This document shows, one piece after another, positions 49,682 through 60,337 of a stretch of DNA of 64,000 nt. The position numbers and the translations under genes were made by a program. This DNA comes from Paramacrobiotus metropolitanus (lineage: Eukaryota; Tardigrada; Eutardigrada; Parachela; Macrobiotidae): NCBI RefSeq assembly GCF_019649055.1, contig NW_026570267.1, positions 186,001-250,000 of the forward strand, given 5' to 3'. Each line of letters starts with the position of its first letter. Within the stretch, counting starts at the first letter, position 1. Below the pieces are notes generated by a model. The model was not told the origin of the DNA. It searched no databases and saw only the letters and a program-made list of their open reading frames with translations.

Positions 49682-50429
49682 CCGTTTTACACGCGTAAAT
49701 GTCGAGGTCATTATTTTACTTAGTAAAATATTTAGGGTTTTTAAGTTCCAAAGTTACCGACACCCCGTACAGTATTTTCTGAATGTCTTATTGTCAAGGG
49801 AATCTTACGTCACCGTACCGACAATTTCCCTATCCAAGTTGCGCTTAAACGGTTTTCAGGCCAATGGGTACCAATATAGCTTAAACTACGTCAAAAAATC
49901 ATTTAGCTTACACTACGTCAAAAATCCATGGAAAAAAAGCGTTTGGGAGCGAAAGCAAGAGTTCCCGTGTGTGTACCGTGTGCAAGTACATGAATTTGGT
50001 ACTGTACCATTTTGATTTACTCGGTCACTTCCTTTTAAGCACTGTACGTTGGCAACCGCAGGGCTATGCGCCGCAAAATTATGGTAAAGATAGTCGCAAA
50101 ATATGCAATAAAGGCTCAGTTTTTCTAGGGTTACGTACGTGTAGAAGTTCTGTAACGTTGAGACACTTTACCTGATCCTTCTCGTCATTCTTATTAATAC
50201 TGGAGCGAGTGTTTACTCTCTTGTTACGTTTGGCGTTACGGTTTGTGCATACTGTACCGGCCCACCGGGCAGTGTATGACACTGTATTTACTCTGTATCT
50301 TTATTTTGCCAACAACACAGTTACCAAGAGACAGCGCTTTTTGAAAAAGAAGGCAGTATGGATCCAGTAGTGGAATTCAGTGTGTTATTAAATATCGAAG
50401 CTAAAAATTAGCCCATCAAAACAAAAATG
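49682..50429. other. Intergenic, no supported gene
   Basis: Mixed composition; includes 3' flank of the membrane-protein gene. Small tandem word CTTACACTACGTCAAAAA around 49880-49925. Nothing else was seen. Confidence 0.35.
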
Positions 50430-51477
50430 TTGGCACAGATGATTACGTACTATTTTGCCACATACAATTGCCTCCAGATTATAATAATTCGGCAGTTTTC
50501 GGGACAACAATTGTAAAATTAAAGTTATCTTTTCGGAACACTCTTCCTGATTTTATTTGGCGGTGCATAGGCGGCATCTGGAGAAGGACGGGTTTAAAAG
50601 TCAAAGATCTGCAAAGTATTCTGCATGATTATAAAAGTAAACTCGGTAAAGCATCCTCCCCAACAGAACCATCGCAGTTGATTCACGTTTTCCACACGAA
50701 AACACCAAGCATTTTAATGGCAAATTCGTGAAATCCTTTACCATGAGCGGCGTTGTCCAGCACACTTCCACCTCCGACGCGGAAGCGGTCGCTGTTGGTT
50801 CACACAGTGTGGCGACGCAGGAGACCACTCATGTGGCCGTCGCCCCGCATGAAGCACTCCCGTCGGCCGTCGGTATCCTTCCGCAGTGTCGTTCTGGTGT
50901 ACGCTATACCAAGGCGCAATGCGTACGAGTACTTGTTATTGTATTCTCCCGCATCGGAATGGAAGCGTGGTTACCGCCGTGAAAGCGTCCTCGGAAACGA
51001 TGGCCATTATTCCCATGGCCACCACGACTCAGCGCGCTGTGCAATGCAGTGATGATTTTGTTTCCGAATGCTGATTGAGTGTAAGAGAAAATTTATTTTT
51101 TATCAATTTAACGGGTTTTACCTATCTTAATTTTGTACCGCGATTATCGTGGAAATTTTTCTTGTGTAGTCTAGGAAGTCCGCGGCATTATAGCGTAGTT
51201 TTCTGTACTACAGGTTATATCGAATTTGTGTTAACGGGAAGGCTGAAATGAAGTATTCAGCGTTGCGCAGGTGGGCAATGCGATGCTCGTGGAACTTATT
51301 CTGCATTCAAATGGACACGATTTCTGCATGGTGTTGCCGAAGTGTGGCGTCCCTGTTAAAGACTTGGAGCGATGCCGATCGAAGTATCAGCAAAGGACAA
51401 ACCTAAACTTTAAAGCAAAAAAGGTCACACTACAAAAAGAACACACTGCAAGTGATTTTAGCCGAATCATTCCTTGA
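50430..51477 (+). CDS. Hypothetical gene, tentative exons
   Basis: Protein-like frames without recognised family: 50430-50731 (IQLPPDYNNSAVFGTTIVKL and Leu/Lys-rich sequence after an AATTAG acceptor), 50710-50891 in another frame (TMSGVVQHTSTSDAEAVAVG, Thr/Val/Ala-rich), and 51272-51477 (VGNAMLVELILHSNGHDFCM) after a TTGCGCAG acceptor and ending in TGA. The pieces change frame and their joins are not established. They could be separate pseudo-exons. Confidence 0.3.
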
Positions 51478-51946
51478 GTAAGTTAATGTTACAAAAACGT
51501 TTAACAAGTTTAACTTGGTCTGGTTAATGGTATCCAACGCACTTGTAAACACGCTGAGAGAGGCATAACTTTCCTTGTCTACAAGAACAATTTCATTCCA
51601 TAAGAGCGACAAGCGACTTGAGAGAGATTCCTGGGAAGGAGATGGAGTCGCCCCGGACAATGTTGGTGGTACCGCCAGAATGGGAAAGCACAGTCGGTCT
51701 CGCAGATCGTGTATTACCTGAAACACAAGACACGGCAGCAGCAGTTTGTTCGTACGGTACGGAAAATCGTTCTCCCAGTGGGATGATGGGACTGGGATCA
51801 CTGGGATCTGTAATTTGTACACAAAGCTATGATCGTACATGTGAAGAAACTTAACGGCATCCTTCCATATCGTTCCACGTGATACAGCATCAGCATGTCT
51901 ACCTTTTCGCAGTTTGCTATTTGTGGTTCTTTGTTGGTATCGTAGA
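51430..51946 (-). CDS. Hypothetical terminal exon, about 170 codons
   Basis: A frame starting at a good acceptor (TTTTTTGCACAG) near 51946 and ending in a stop at 51430. It is rich in Leu, Ser and aromatic residues (AVKFLHMYDHSFVYKLQIPV, LFWNE-like LLWNEIVLVDKESYASLSVF). No ATG lies near the start, so upstream exons would be needed; none was found. It overlaps the end of the plus-strand hypothetical gene by about 50 bases. No function is proposed. Confidence 0.35.
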
Positions 51947-52389
51947 CTGTGCAAAAAACTGTCAAGTGCATAGAGGGGACATCTGTCCCGCTACATAATA
52001 CAATAAATAAAAATTATGTAAAGATATAATTATATGTAACGTGTTGCATCCAGCTGCTTCATAGGTACCAGCTCGTACAGTACATCTGTACTTATGTATG
52101 TACAGACATCTGTACTTCTTTCGCACTGTGTGTAGGTACTAGATAGTGAGTGTATCCTGTATCATGGGTTTTGTGTCTTGATAGATGTTTCCTGTAATCC
52201 GAACTCATCCGGTTTTCTGATAGTCTGTATTATATCGCCCGATCCCAAGTGCAAGGAGCAGCAGATATCGTTTTTTTATCTCGCGATTGCGGATGCAGTT
52301 TAATTATTGCGGCCGTTGGAAAGGTGAGCAATCGCATGTAAACTTCGGATTTATGTACGGGGCAATTGAAGTAAACAAATTGAGGGCTT

Positions 52390-53134
52390 TTTTAGGAGGA
52401 AACTGTGCTTTATGGTTTGGAATCTTCTGAAAAACAGTCGAGGAAGTTGTTCTCGCATCCTAATTTGCCCATGGATTATTTATGGTTGTCGGGAAGGCAT
52501 ATGTATGTATACTGTTGTCCGTTCCGCGGATGAAATAACGCTTTTACGGTTGTCTTGTGTACGGCAGAACAATAAAGATCGACATGATTTCAACGACGTC
52601 TCCGATGTGACATGTTTTCCACTGGAACTGGAACATATAATTGGTAACAGAAGTCTTCAAGGAATCGTTGACGATAGTCACGCAGGTATGCTTTCTTTCT
52701 GCTTATTGGAACTCCGTTTTCTTCCTTGCTTTTGTTATAAGTTACTCTGGATGAAGTTAATGAGCCGCTCTACATGGTATGATGGTCGATGGTGTTTCCG
52801 GCCAAGTAGGTATCTAGTTTCCTAACAGTTCGCTAAAAACTTCCTCGTTTGATTTGGTTTTGATTTGTAGGATCATACGACCGTATCTCCGTCTGTTTGT
52901 ACGGAAACCGTTGCTGTTCTGCCTGGTGATCGAACACTTAGCTTGGATTATGCGCACCTTGCAAATGTCCCGACTACCGGGACGCCAGCTATGGAGAGCG
53001 ACAGTTTATCTCAGCTGACTTCCGTCGCTGAACACAGTAAGCAGTATGAGCGCTTGAAAAATTCTGTGCAAGATTTGTTTGCATTTTTAGGTGAAATTAG
53101 CAATCCGGTGGCTGTTTCTGGTGATACAGTCTGA
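52390..53134 (+). CDS. Hypothetical gene, tentative exons
   Basis: Protein-like segments on the plus strand: 52398-52518 (EETVLYGLESSEKQSRKLFS, HPNLPMDYLWLSGRHMYVYC), 52560-52686 (DRHDFNDVSDVTCFPLELEH, ending at a GTATGC donor), and 52871-53134 (DHTTVSPSVCTETVAVLPGD and a Ser/Leu-rich helix, SVQDLFAFLGEISN) after a TTTGTAG acceptor and ending in TGA. A further short frame lies at 53451-53663. Splice phases across all pieces could not be made to agree, so this is a locus call rather than a gene model. No family was recognised. Confidence 0.35.
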
Positions 53135-54484
53135 CGAGTGACGAGTGACTGATGACGCATGGCGCCCCGATGACGCATTGAATCCAGGTAGCTTGTAAAT
53201 TGTATTGTTGCAGTGTATTCCCGTGAGCTTGGAAAAATTGTGTATTTTTAAAGCTACCTCGCTCCAAGCGGTTTTGAACTTTTAATTCTCCAGTATAGAA
53301 TATGATTTAGTTAAGGTCTTCGTGGTTTATTTAGAAATTGAGAGTTCCGGTTGTCATATCGATACGGTGGAGCGGAAATTAAAGGGCATCTGAACCTTTA
53401 TTCACCATTCTCCAGTATCGCCGGGATCTGTTCTCGTTGTCCCGCCAACTATGGAAGATCTAAGTTATATAAGAAATCTTTTTGAATTCAGCTCACTCAA
53501 TGATCTGGGTGTCCTGGCCAGTAGCCGCAGCAAATTATGTGATCAAGTTTCGCGATCTGTCAGCCCGGGAACAATGATGCATTCTAACAATAAGGTATGT
53601 TGTACTCTGTCTGAGTCTGTCGATTCCGCACTATCGATTGACGAATCAGATGCAGTACAGTAATATATGAAAGTATTGTTAGACTAGAGGTTAACAATAT
53701 TCGGAACCGCTTACAGTTATCGATTTCAGAGCGCTGCGCAGAGTAATGCCGCCAGTATTTACATTGTTTCATCCTACGGGGATGTTTTTGAGTTTGCATC
53801 AGTAATTAAGGACAACGCTGTGTTCCGAAACCCGGGGCGAATTTGACATCGTTAGCCATTCGAGCGTGCGAAAGATTCCCGACAGCATGGGCTGTAGTGC
53901 GTACCTGTCGTGGTGCTAGATTCGACTGCACGGCGGATCTCAGGTGTGTTAATCCAAATTCCAAACTCGCTTAACTTTTGCCAATTTGTAGTTAGATTTC
54001 TGCTGCAGTATTACTATTACTTCAACTGTTTTCCTACGACATATTCAAGTTATTCATTTTCAGGCATCCTGTATAATCTTTATTTACCCCTCAATATTAC
54101 AAAGGAGTCAAGGATGCTCCAAAGTTTCCTATTTTGTCTCCCTGCCATGCAATTTGAAGTAATAGACATGTGATACAGTATATTTTTGTTGTATAAGCAA
54201 TTATGTAAGTACAGTAACTAGAGAAATAACAATGAACAACTGGGAAAACGAAAAATAGCGAGTGCTACTTATGCATTTCTCTCCACGGGTTTTTCGACGC
54301 TTGTTCTTTTTATTGCCGATTCCGTCCTTGTTATAATTTCGGCGGTAAATTTAAAGTATCAGCCACAAATACGACGATCAAAATTACTACGATGACAGTA
54401 TGGTTTGAAAAATTCACAAAGTAGAACAAACATAGTTTTTCTCCACGACGCCAGAATCCCCCTTTTTGGCCTTCTTGCTGATAT
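53135..54484. other. Intergenic up to the retrotransposon
   Basis: A+T-rich, with one short protein-like frame (53451-53663, MEDLSYIRNLFEFSSLND). It ends at the 4-base target site ATAT of the LTR element. Confidence 0.35.
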
Positions 54485-54918
54485 TGTAACAGTGGCCTAT
54501 CTGGCTACTGTTCTAGTGGGATGGCGATCAGCCTTTACCACGATTAAACGGCTGTTGGTGTGAAAGGTGGCACGGCCGGCAACGATGCTGGCCGAGGACG
54601 CGCTTAACTGATGTAACGCAATTACACAGGTGGCTCCGATTGGGATGACACAGGTTCATCCCAAGCGGTCAAACACAACAACGTAACTCAAGGCATGTTT
54701 AATGACAAGGGAATCAAGAACGCAGCAAGGTTGTAAGCAAGGGTTTCAGCAAGAGGAACAATCAAGTAGATGCAAGCTGTAGCAAGCTGAGCACAAGACT
54801 GAATTCTAGAAATTCATGAGAAGGGAAACTAGCCGGTAAAGTGGACAAATTCATAACGCGATGGAATGATTCATCATAACTGGGCGGTCTTATCGTTCGT
54901 ACAAATACTATCGCTACA
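54485..54918 (-). repeat. 3' LTR of the gag-only element (434 bases)
   Basis: Same sequence as the 5' LTR except for one substitution (GTGGGATGG for GTGGGGTGG on the plus strand) and lack of the 11-base gain. Confidence 0.9.
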
Positions 54919-55782
54919 TCCCTCACGGTAGCGATGAGATATACTTGTCTCATCAAGACAACAAAACAAGTGACATAAGAAAACAGGAAAATTAAGCGTT
55001 AGGAATTAGTAAACAGTACAACACAATGGTCCGGGATGATCCTTAACGTACGGCGTGGTGGTCCCTCACGTTGAACTACCACGAGAATCCATCCGGCGAT
55101 CGGAAGGATCCTACAGTCAGGTTCCGCTGGGCATGTCCGGGAATGGGAAGGGGTCCCTCACGGTATCCGGAAGCTTTCCGCGTCCTTCCGGCGAGATGGG
55201 GAAGTAGTGGAACTTTCATGTAATGGCAATGTACCGGCGTTTCGGTGAATAATCTTAAGCGGTTGTCTTATTAACTGCCGGTAGAATGGGGACTGACGAA
55301 TACTCTGTATGATGGAGACCATTGGTTTTACTTTAGATTTTAATGTTGCCGGTTTTGATTTTCTTTTTGATATCTGTGACGGCAATGTAGCTTTCGGCAC
55401 TTGTGCTAAGAAAGTCTGTTTTGTATGCGGAATTTCTTCGCTTTCGGCAACTGATTTTAATTTTGGCGATACCAATGCGGAGATTTCAGTTATTAATTTT
55501 TCGCACATTTTCAATTTTTGTGGAATCGTTATGTTTTTACTAGAAACAGTCCGACAATTCGAACAATTATTATTTAAGCTTTTAACGACAGATGACTGAA
55601 TGTAAGGTGTTCGCGGTCTGAGAAAATCAGATGTTTGCATATTTTCTCGTTGTTCAGTTAATATCAGTCTGCAACGAGATGCCGATTTATCCAAACGATT
55701 ACTGTAAAAGTTAATTTCTTCAGTATCGTAGAATTTAGGGGTACATAGGCATGTCCATAAGGCCCTCCTTTATTATAAGATC
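54919..55782 (-). other. 3' internal region of the LTR element
   Basis: Holds a Lys/Ser-rich frame (55694-55158, 178 codons, no good ATG, no motif) and three copies of TCCCTCACG (54919, 55064 and 55151), which read CGTGAGGGA on the coding strand. The copy touching the 3' LTR is the likely plus-strand primer (purine-rich) site. Confidence 0.5.
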
Positions 55783-57714
55783 TCAACCGTTTTCCTTGTT
55801 CACTGTACCAAAGGAATCTCCTCTTCGGCGTAACATGTATTTTATAAAGTTGTCGTACTGTGACTGCACTTTGGCTTTAATGTCATCGGGGCATATGCGC
55901 GGTAATGTTTGTTTGTCGTTAAGGCTGAAATTTGTGCATTCACCATACGAATGGAAAAAATCTTTACATTTAGGACAAAATAATTTCCCATTGTGTAGTC
56001 GATAGCTGTCAAAATCGATGAATTTTGGATGTACAATTTTGTCCGCGTTACAGTGTTTCCGATTATAATATTTTGAGCGATCTCGTTTAAGGGAATTCTT
56101 GCGAAGTCGTGGAGGATAATATTTTTGACTGTGAACACGTTCGCGCGAGTAACTGCGGTGCGACTCACGACGATACTCGTAACAACGGTTTCGTTCGCGA
56201 TAATAATTTTGGCTTTTCCAGTGACTTGAACGATAATGTCTTTTATTGTCTTGACTGTCGGGCGAGTAGCGACGGTAATGTTCACGGGAATGCTGCGAAC
56301 GTGAGCGGTCACGATGCGCACTGGGTGACCGATTGCCATCATAACTGCGGCGATCTCTGTAATATTCATTATGTGCGCGGCGCCGGCGTGGGACCGGTGA
56401 CCGGTGGTCATCTGAACCGCTAAAGCCACTATAATTTTCATGACGAGCGCAATGTCGGTGCACGGCGTCGTCTCTGTTGTTACTGTACGAGTACAGGTCA
56501 CGATCAGCAGGGCGATTAATTTCTACATTTCTTGACTGTAGAACTGAGCATTCTGCTTTGTCAGCATTATATAATTTTACGAGCACAGAACGAATCTCAG
56601 GTAAGGTAACTGCCTTTGACAATGCCAGATACTTCCGGTATTCTGGTACATCAAAAAGCGTGCGGTGAACTTCAGCAATTTTATAGGAATCGGGCATGTT
56701 AGGATCGATTTCGTTAAAAAGTATCTGTAATTCATCGAGAAAATCGTTAATGTCTGTTCCTTTTTGGTACATCATTTTGGATAATTTAAGGCGTTTCTTG
56801 ACGACATAATCAAAAGGAAGAAAACGATCAATTAATTCACTTTTCCACTCTTCGTAACTTAATTTTGAGCATGTAGGCCAATTGCACTCAAAGTATTGAC
56901 GTGCTGCATCACCAAGGTAGGTAGGTAATATGCAAATTTTCTGGACTGAACTCCATCCGATTGCATCGGCAGCTCTCTCGAATTGTTAAAAGAAAGCTGT
57001 TATACTATAATCAGGTTGATCGTTGAAAACTTTGATTTTGAAATCCTTCCCACATAATCTTTTCTGCGACTGTAAAGCAAGCGCTTGCAACACGCAGTTA
57101 AAATCAAACTGTCCTTGCTCATTTGTAATCTTCGCGGTATGAGCAGGTGCGGTGCGCTGCGCAGCTGTGTGTACGGCAGACTCTCTCTGGGCGGTTGCTA
57201 ACTGAGCGCTTTGCAAAGCAGTGGGTGTGAGTGACTCATCGGAAGGCTCATCATCTGAAAATGAAATTAATGTTTCTTCCTGTTTATAACGTTTCTCCAG
57301 TCTGTTGTGTAAAAGCATCGGTTCTGTCTGACCGGCATCGGTGCGTTCTGTGTTCCCACGCGCTGTGGTCTGTTCAGTGTCTTTCCGTGTATGTGCGCGT
57401 GCATCTGTAATGTTGCAGGCCAGCAGGGCAGGAGACACACGCTGGACAGCAGACGTTGATGTTGTGCTGTCTGTGTGTAATGTCGGCGCACTCGGCACTG
57501 AAGGCGCGCGGAGATTTTCAGTGTTGTCATTCTTCACATATTCATTCGGCAAGGTGATGTTGTGCTTTACCATGTAGGAAGATAATTTTTCAACATAGCC
57601 TGACCTAGACACTTTCCGGTTAATGTAAACGTTAAGACTATTGCTGATGTCCTGCAACTGCGCTTTGGTGAGTTCATCAAGTTCAGACTGCAGAGTTATC
57701 TTCTGAGATTCCAT
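55783..57714 (-). CDS. gag: gag polyprotein of the LTR element, interrupted by one in-frame stop
   Basis: Structural protein that would package element RNA. The ATG at 57714 opens a 242-codon frame. Its N-terminus, LDELTKAQLQDISNSLNV and following Lys/Arg helix, resembles a SAP-type helix-extended-loop-helix, unusual for gag. Thr/Ala/Gln-rich and acidic linkers follow. A TAA at 56986-56988 stops it, but the same frame continues without further stops into a typical retrotransposon capsid region (LPTYLGDAARQYFE, EEWKSELIDRFLP). Next come an Arg/Ser/Tyr-rich domain and a perfect zinc knuckle CPKCKDFFHSYGEC (C-x2-C-x4-H-x4-C), ending at 55783. The stop could be read through, be a mutation, or split the product in two. 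This is an endogenous element; no viral envelope is present. Confidence 0.88.
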
Positions 57715-58168
57715 TTATCTGTTGGACCATGACGGTTAATGTTTTCTTTCTCAGCAATCAGATTGACTGCGACACAAGGAAGTTTTGGCGCGAACAACAG
57801 CACGGCGGCACAGCGGTGCCGGGTGAACAGCGTTAATGTAAAGCCAACGAAGGAAATGTGTATAGGAATAAACTGACAACGTTATTGTGTAGTATGTACC
57901 GTATGTTAATATTTCACACGAAAAATTGATGCCAGTAAAACAGGAGCGATGGTACGAGTAACAGTTAAGTTAGCGTTAGTTTCTACTGTAAAACCTTTTA
58001 ACGTAATTAATATATCAATGCTGAGAAATGCAATTTCACTGCTCGAACAGCGACGAACACTCACGAAACGGCGATGGCGATCCGTTCCGGGACTTCCGCT
58101 GGTTGGCGTGGGAAGTGGCGATGTTATGAAAATCGCTGGTATAGACGGCAGGCGTCCAGGTGGAATGG

Positions 58169-58186
58169 TTCTTTACAGGAGCGCCA
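58169..58186 (-). promoter_or_regulatory. tRNA primer-binding site of the LTR element
   Basis: Directly after the 5' LTR the minus strand reads TGGCGCTCCTGTAAAGAA. TGG complements a tRNA 3' CCA, and the position is exact. Which tRNA primes it was not determined. Confidence 0.6.
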
Positions 58187-58631
58187 TGTAACAGTGGCCT
58201 ATCTGGCTACTGTTCTAGTGGGGTGGCGATCAGCCTTTACCACGATTAAACGGCTGTTGGTGTGAAAGGTGGCACGGCCGGCAACGATGCTGGCCGAGGA
58301 CGCGCTTAACTGATGTAACGCAATTACACAGGTGGCTCCGATTGGGATGACACAGGTTCATCCCAAGCGGTCAAACACAACAACGTAACTCAAGGCATGT
58401 TTAATGACAAGGGAATCAAGAACGCAGCAAGGTTGTAAGCAAGGGTTTCAGCAAGAGGAACAATCAAGTAGATGCAAGCTGTAGCAAGCTGAGCACAAGA
58501 CTGAATTCTAGAAATTCATGAGAAGGGAAACTAGCCGGTAAAGTGGACAAATTCATAACGCGATGGAATGATTCATCATAACTGGGCGGTCTTATCGTTC
58601 GTACAAAATTACTACAAATACTATCGCTACA
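58187..58631 (-). repeat. 5' LTR of the gag-only element (445 bases)
   Basis: Reads TGTAGCGATAGTATTTGTAG at its 5' end and ends with CCACTGTTACA on the minus strand. It carries an 11-base tandem duplication (58608-58618 region) absent from the other LTR. Confidence 0.9.
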
Positions 58632-60337
58632 ATATGTTCTTCGCATCAGTAAAAAGGAAATTTCATGCGCAGCCATGCGGGTCTTGGACACCAATATCTT
58701 CAAGTTATACTGACAACAACATTGTTGTTATACCGGACACCACCATACATGGAAACTTACTTGATCAGTGTATACTAATTACGGAAAGCTCCTTCAACCG
58801 GTTAGTTTGTGGTACGCTTCTGCAAAATGCGGATCCAAGGTTAAAGGTGTCCTCATCTTGTTGCCCGTGGCTGCCGTGATCTAAGTTTATGATGCCTAGT
58901 TTAAAATTGAAATCTCATTTGTTGAATTCTGTTTTTTTTGTGGGCAAAGTTGGATATGTGATCATATGTTCGAGCCGTTGGAGGTGCGAACCTGCGCCGA
59001 CCGTGCTCTACAAACCATCGCCATTCAACGTTCCATCTAGATCACGGGCACCGCGCCTGATTTGAAGGGGCACTGTGTGCATTCGCTTTTCGAACTTGTT
59101 TTGGAGCCATGTTTGTTTTGTTTGCATGTTCTCACTCCAGTCGAGTTTTTGTATGGGGCTTTTATAATCTTCGGTTTCAGTTCTCGCTTACGCAGCTTGT
59201 GCGAGTGCTTATTCGATTTAAGTAGGGATTTCTTACCTTATTGAATCTGTAAAATAAATAATGTCTACATATGCGTGTATTTGCGTGGTTTGCAGATCAA
59301 CTGGAAACTAGATTATCATTGCAAATGGATCGCGCAGTTCTACTTACCTCCAGAAATACTGTTTGCTGCAATGGAGAGATTTTGATTGTTTAGGGCTATC
59401 TGCGACTGAATCTCATTCGTTCGTATTTGTGTGGAAATTCTTTGCTGATTTACAGCAGGTGCCTTTTGGGGATCAGCTACTGGATTGCTCTGGACGCATA
59501 AGTTTCTTTCTGGTGGACGAACAGCAATTTCTTATTTCTTTCTTCTTTCTTACGCGGAGGAATAGTACGGCCAGTCATATTTACGAAATCCAGTCATTCC
59601 AGTGTGTGTTTGTGGAGCATGATGATGAAGTAGTCTCGGGATGGCAGTAACTGAAGCCTGTTTATGAATACTATTGGAAGCTGTACTAAAATCTGATGGT
59701 TTTACGGGTTTTTTAGACGGAAGTGTGAATTTTTTTGTTCCCTTATAATCTTGCCAGTGGTTGTAACACTTTAAGCTTTTTCGCTGGTAATTGTTAAAAA
59801 TTGTATTCAAAAACCTTTGGCTGTTGATATTGTTCATAACAAATTGCAAAGAAGTGAACTGTTCAATGTATTTTCGCGCTGTTATGAACAAGAGCACAAT
59901 TACATTGTTTTTTATCATGCAGTTGAGCTGCGATACATTACCAACTCCATTTACAATTTATATCGACGCCAATTTCTCACTGGTCAGACGCGTAAGCCAT
60001 ACGGTAAAGAAGAAATACTGTAAGTACGTAAAAATGTACGGAAGCTTTCCTTTCTGAACTAGTACTGTAATCGGATATGCAGATTGCTACACCAGTCGAG
60101 TTCATCATCAGTTAACACCGTTAAACCTAGAAAAGTTTTGTGATAAACTACTGTATATCGCTACAAATTGTATTTTACATAGCGGTATGAATGGCTCTAT
60201 AGCCATCCCTAAAAACTTCGTTTTTTGTATCCACCCCCTTTCCGCACTCCGTCAATTTAAAGGGCGTTTTTTTTTAACTACGTAGTGTATTCGTTTCAAG
60301 ACACCCGGACAGGTATTTTATAGACACCCTTTTGACG
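58632..60337. other. Region with isolated exon-like frames, no gene model
   Basis: Short protein-like frames on the plus strand: 59295-59387 (INWKLDYHCKWIAQFYLPPE) after a TTTGCAG acceptor; 59363-59650 (VPFGDQLLDCSGRISFFLVD); and 59797-60023 (LAVDIVHNKLQRSELFNVFS, YIVFYHAVELRYITNSIYNL). None is linked to another by phase, and no family is recognised. The composition of the last is the most protein-like. Confidence 0.3.

Larger units (their letters stand above)
54485..58631 (-). mobile_element. 4.15-kb LTR retrotransposon carrying gag but no pol
   Basis: Two long terminal repeats, 54485-54918 and 58187-58631, begin TG and end CA. They differ by one substitution and an 11-base tandem gain, and are flanked by the 4-base duplication ATAT. 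Transcription is on the minus strand. The interior holds a primer site, gag and a 3' region, but no protease, reverse transcriptase, RNase H or integrase motifs. Such gag-only elements depend on a relative for reverse transcription. Near-identical LTRs mean a recent insertion. Confidence 0.92.

Noticed and set aside
55309-56668. Plus-strand frames across the retroelement
   Set aside because: Antisense shadows of gag and of the Lys/Ser-rich region; the LTR, primer site and zinc knuckle fix the element on the minus strand.
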